From NCBI GenBank assembly GCA_900660155.1, contig CABFPE010001069.1, positions 22,471 to 42,756 of the forward strand: a stretch of 20,286 nucleotides of DNA, read 5' to 3'. Made by a program: the position numbers and the translations under genes. Numbering within the stretch: the stretch's first letter is position 1; each line of letters opens with the position of its first letter. Of the stretch, positions 18,717 through 20,286 are shown in pieces. The notes under the pieces were generated by a model that made no database searches, was not told the DNA's origin, and was given only the letters and a program-made list of their open reading frames with translations. The stretch comes from Hofstenia miamia. Lineage: Eukaryota; Xenacoelomorpha; Acoela; Hofsteniidae.

Positions 18717-19972
18717 TAGGGTCTTACAAAAAATGTCGTTTTTCAGATGATCAGAAAAACAATATATTTTATAATTAAATACTTGAATATTAATAGTATA
18801 TAAACAAATAATAAGATTATATACATAAAAGAAAAGAGGTTTTAGAGTGACAATAATAATAATTCATGAAATGTAATTACCATCAGCAGCAATGACCATT
18901 TCCAAATGTTGCCTGAGTGTAGCAAGTTCTCTTGTCAAAATGGAACAATTGAACTTGTCAAGATAATCATTCAAACAATTTCGTAAACCTTGATGATTTT
19001 CAAAAACTTCATTATGTCTGCTTGACTCAGAATTGCGGAATATTAGCCGATCGCATAAATCTTGTGAGTAAAGTGGTTGTGGAACTCCAGTGATTTCATT
19101 TTCTTCCAAAAATAATCTGCTCAGATTAGCCGTGTGCGGCGTAGCGTTGTCGTGCATTATCTTTAATGATCCTCTGCGTCTGATATCAACAATTCTCTGA
19201 AGAAATGTAACATCTTTCTTCATTCACCATTTCACCAGCAGTCAACACTTCAGAATAATGCTCTCCACGAAAATTTATTACTACAATAATGTGAAACTTG
19301 CGAGCAGACATGGTTGTTCTGGCTATTGCTAGTAGTCTGGCCAAATGATTGGAATCTGTACTAATCCATACTCGTTTGTTCTGAAGGCGTCAGCAAAGGT
19401 TTCGCATACACCAATTTCTCATCAACTACTACTACTCCACCATGACTTTGCTCTAAACATTTGTGAGCCATAACTACCCAATTTGCTTTCTGTTGATCCG
19501 ACAATTTATATATGCTAATATATGCAAGATAAATGCAGTCATCATCTTCTATTAGTAATCTAACTGCTTCCACATTCCCAGCAGAACGAGACGTTCGCGA
19601 ATGACCAGAACCTTCCTTTCTCTTCACAGCCGTTCTTTCCTTATCATGAAACTGCTTTGCTATGCGTTGAATATGCCTAACTGATGGAATATTTTCTTGA
19701 CCCCATTCATTCACAAGGTACATGTGGATATCGACGCAGCTAATGTTGTTTCCTAACATCCATACTAACTTTGAAATTGTTGAACGTCAAATGAAGTACT
19801 GATAAATGCACAGCTTTGTGACAATTGATGGTGAAACTGCTATAATCACAGTGCATAAATAATACTTGAATAATGCGCACGATAAGAAATATCAATGTAA
19901 TGGATCATTTAATCTACACTGTGAAGTTTTATTTTTCAAAATTTTAAAAACGACATTTTTTGCAATACCCTA
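18717..19972 (-). mobile_element. Nearly full-length mariner element with 27-bp inverted termini
   Basis: The left end 18717-18743 reads TAGGGTCTTACAAAAAATG then TCGTTTTT. The right end, 19972 back to 19946, reads TAGGGTATTGCAAAAAATG then TCGTTTTT. They match at 25 of 27 bases. TA flanks both sides (18715-18716 and 19973-19974), the mariner target duplication. The length of 1256 bp is typical of mariners. A minus-strand transposase remnant fills the interior. Confidence 0.92.
18864..19759 (-). pseudogene. Mariner (DD34D-type) transposase, frameshifted
   Basis: Mariner transposase excises and reinserts the element at TA. Three minus-strand frames follow one another. 19759-19361 carries the helix-turn-helix (SVRHIQRIAKQFHDKERTAV), the GHSRTSRSAGNVEAVR linker and VVVVDEKLVY with the first catalytic Asp. 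19380-19189 carries ARKFHIIVVINFRGEHYSEV. 19223-18864 carries IMHDNATPHTANLSRLFLEE with the second Asp and PLYSQDLCD, where two residues of the usual YSPDLAPCD are missing. Adding those two gives the DD34D spacing. The C-terminus VIAADGNYIS matches the family tail. All three catalytic Asp codons survive, but two frameshifts and deletions near the linker make it inactive. The true start is probably slightly upstream, near 19790. Confidence 0.9.
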
Positions 19973-19974
19973 TA

Positions 19975-20253
19975 TAAGCCTAAACTAGAAATATCTAAAT
20001 ATTAAAATTCAATAAAACTTTTACGTTATATAAATGCATGTATATTTATCCTGGATTAATTATTTCTATTCATTTAATATTTAATTATTATTTATTGCTA
20101 AAACAACTACACTTATTACTGATTAATTTTATCTATTCTTTTAAGGTTAAAATTATAATTGCAGAAAATAGAATTTCGGGATTCTACAGAACATTAAAGT
20201 GAAAACTTTAATTATTACCATTGAAAATTTTACACAATTTTAAATATTGCTAA

Positions 20254-20256
<3 letters not shown>
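19975..20256. other. AT-rich flank, no gene
   Basis: No motif or repeat beyond the general AT-rich composition. Confidence 0.5.

Positions 20257-20286
<30 letters not shown>
20257..20286. repeat. (AT)n microsatellite
   Basis: An uninterrupted AT dinucleotide run of at least 15 units reaches the end of the window and may continue beyond it. Confidence 0.95.

Noticed and set aside
18462..19993. 17-base near-identical words (AGCCTAAATTAGAAATA and AGCCTAAACTAGAAATA) on both sides of the mariner
   Set aside because: They are not at the element boundary, and a match of this length is within chance for AT-rich DNA of this size.

Overview
The window looks like transposon-rich intergenic DNA from an AT-rich animal (probably invertebrate) genome. 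By eye it is about two thirds or more A+T. There are no bacterial-type operons, every long coding stretch is short and broken, and the recognisable proteins are eukaryotic mobile-element proteins: mariner, Tc1, hAT, LINE reverse transcriptase and a probable LTR element. I cannot name the species. I see no rRNA or tRNA gene, CRISPR array or intact host gene. One candidate internal exon and one interrupted open frame are the only possible host coding signals.

Layout: (1) 1-2110 is a probable LTR retroelement. Two 206-bp direct repeats flank a broken, unrecognised coding region, and a purine tract precedes the second repeat. (2) 2638-2964 holds a weak minus-strand coding remnant. (3) 3292-4158 is a composite MITE-like structure with inverted arms of 16-bp repeats, a 44-bp tandem array rich in telomere-like GGTTAGGG, and a block that recurs inverted at 966-1149. 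(4) 6166-6525 is a LINE reverse transcriptase remnant with YVDD. (5) 8480-9445 is a Tc1-like element with about 120-bp inverted repeats and a TA duplication. (6) 9776-9957 is a candidate exon. (7) 10130-10950 is one half of a DD39D mariner whose end resembles plant Stowaway/MLE termini. (8) 11684-12607 is a deleted hAT element with a perfect 8-bp target duplication; removing it joins a 96-codon open frame. (9) 13426-14880 is a second, older hAT. (10) 15241-15480 and 17930-18179 are mariner fragments, with a second LINE remnant at 16198-16644. (11) 18717-19972 is a nearly full-length but frameshifted mariner with 27-bp inverted repeats. (12) The window ends in an (AT)n microsatellite.

The genes do not form a pathway. 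The window is a record of successive insertions by at least eight element families, all apparently inactive because every transposase or reverse transcriptase frame carries stops, frameshifts or deletions. The most notable items are the plant-like DD39D end, the composite telomere-like MITE with its shared block, and the hAT insertion that can be dissected to the base.
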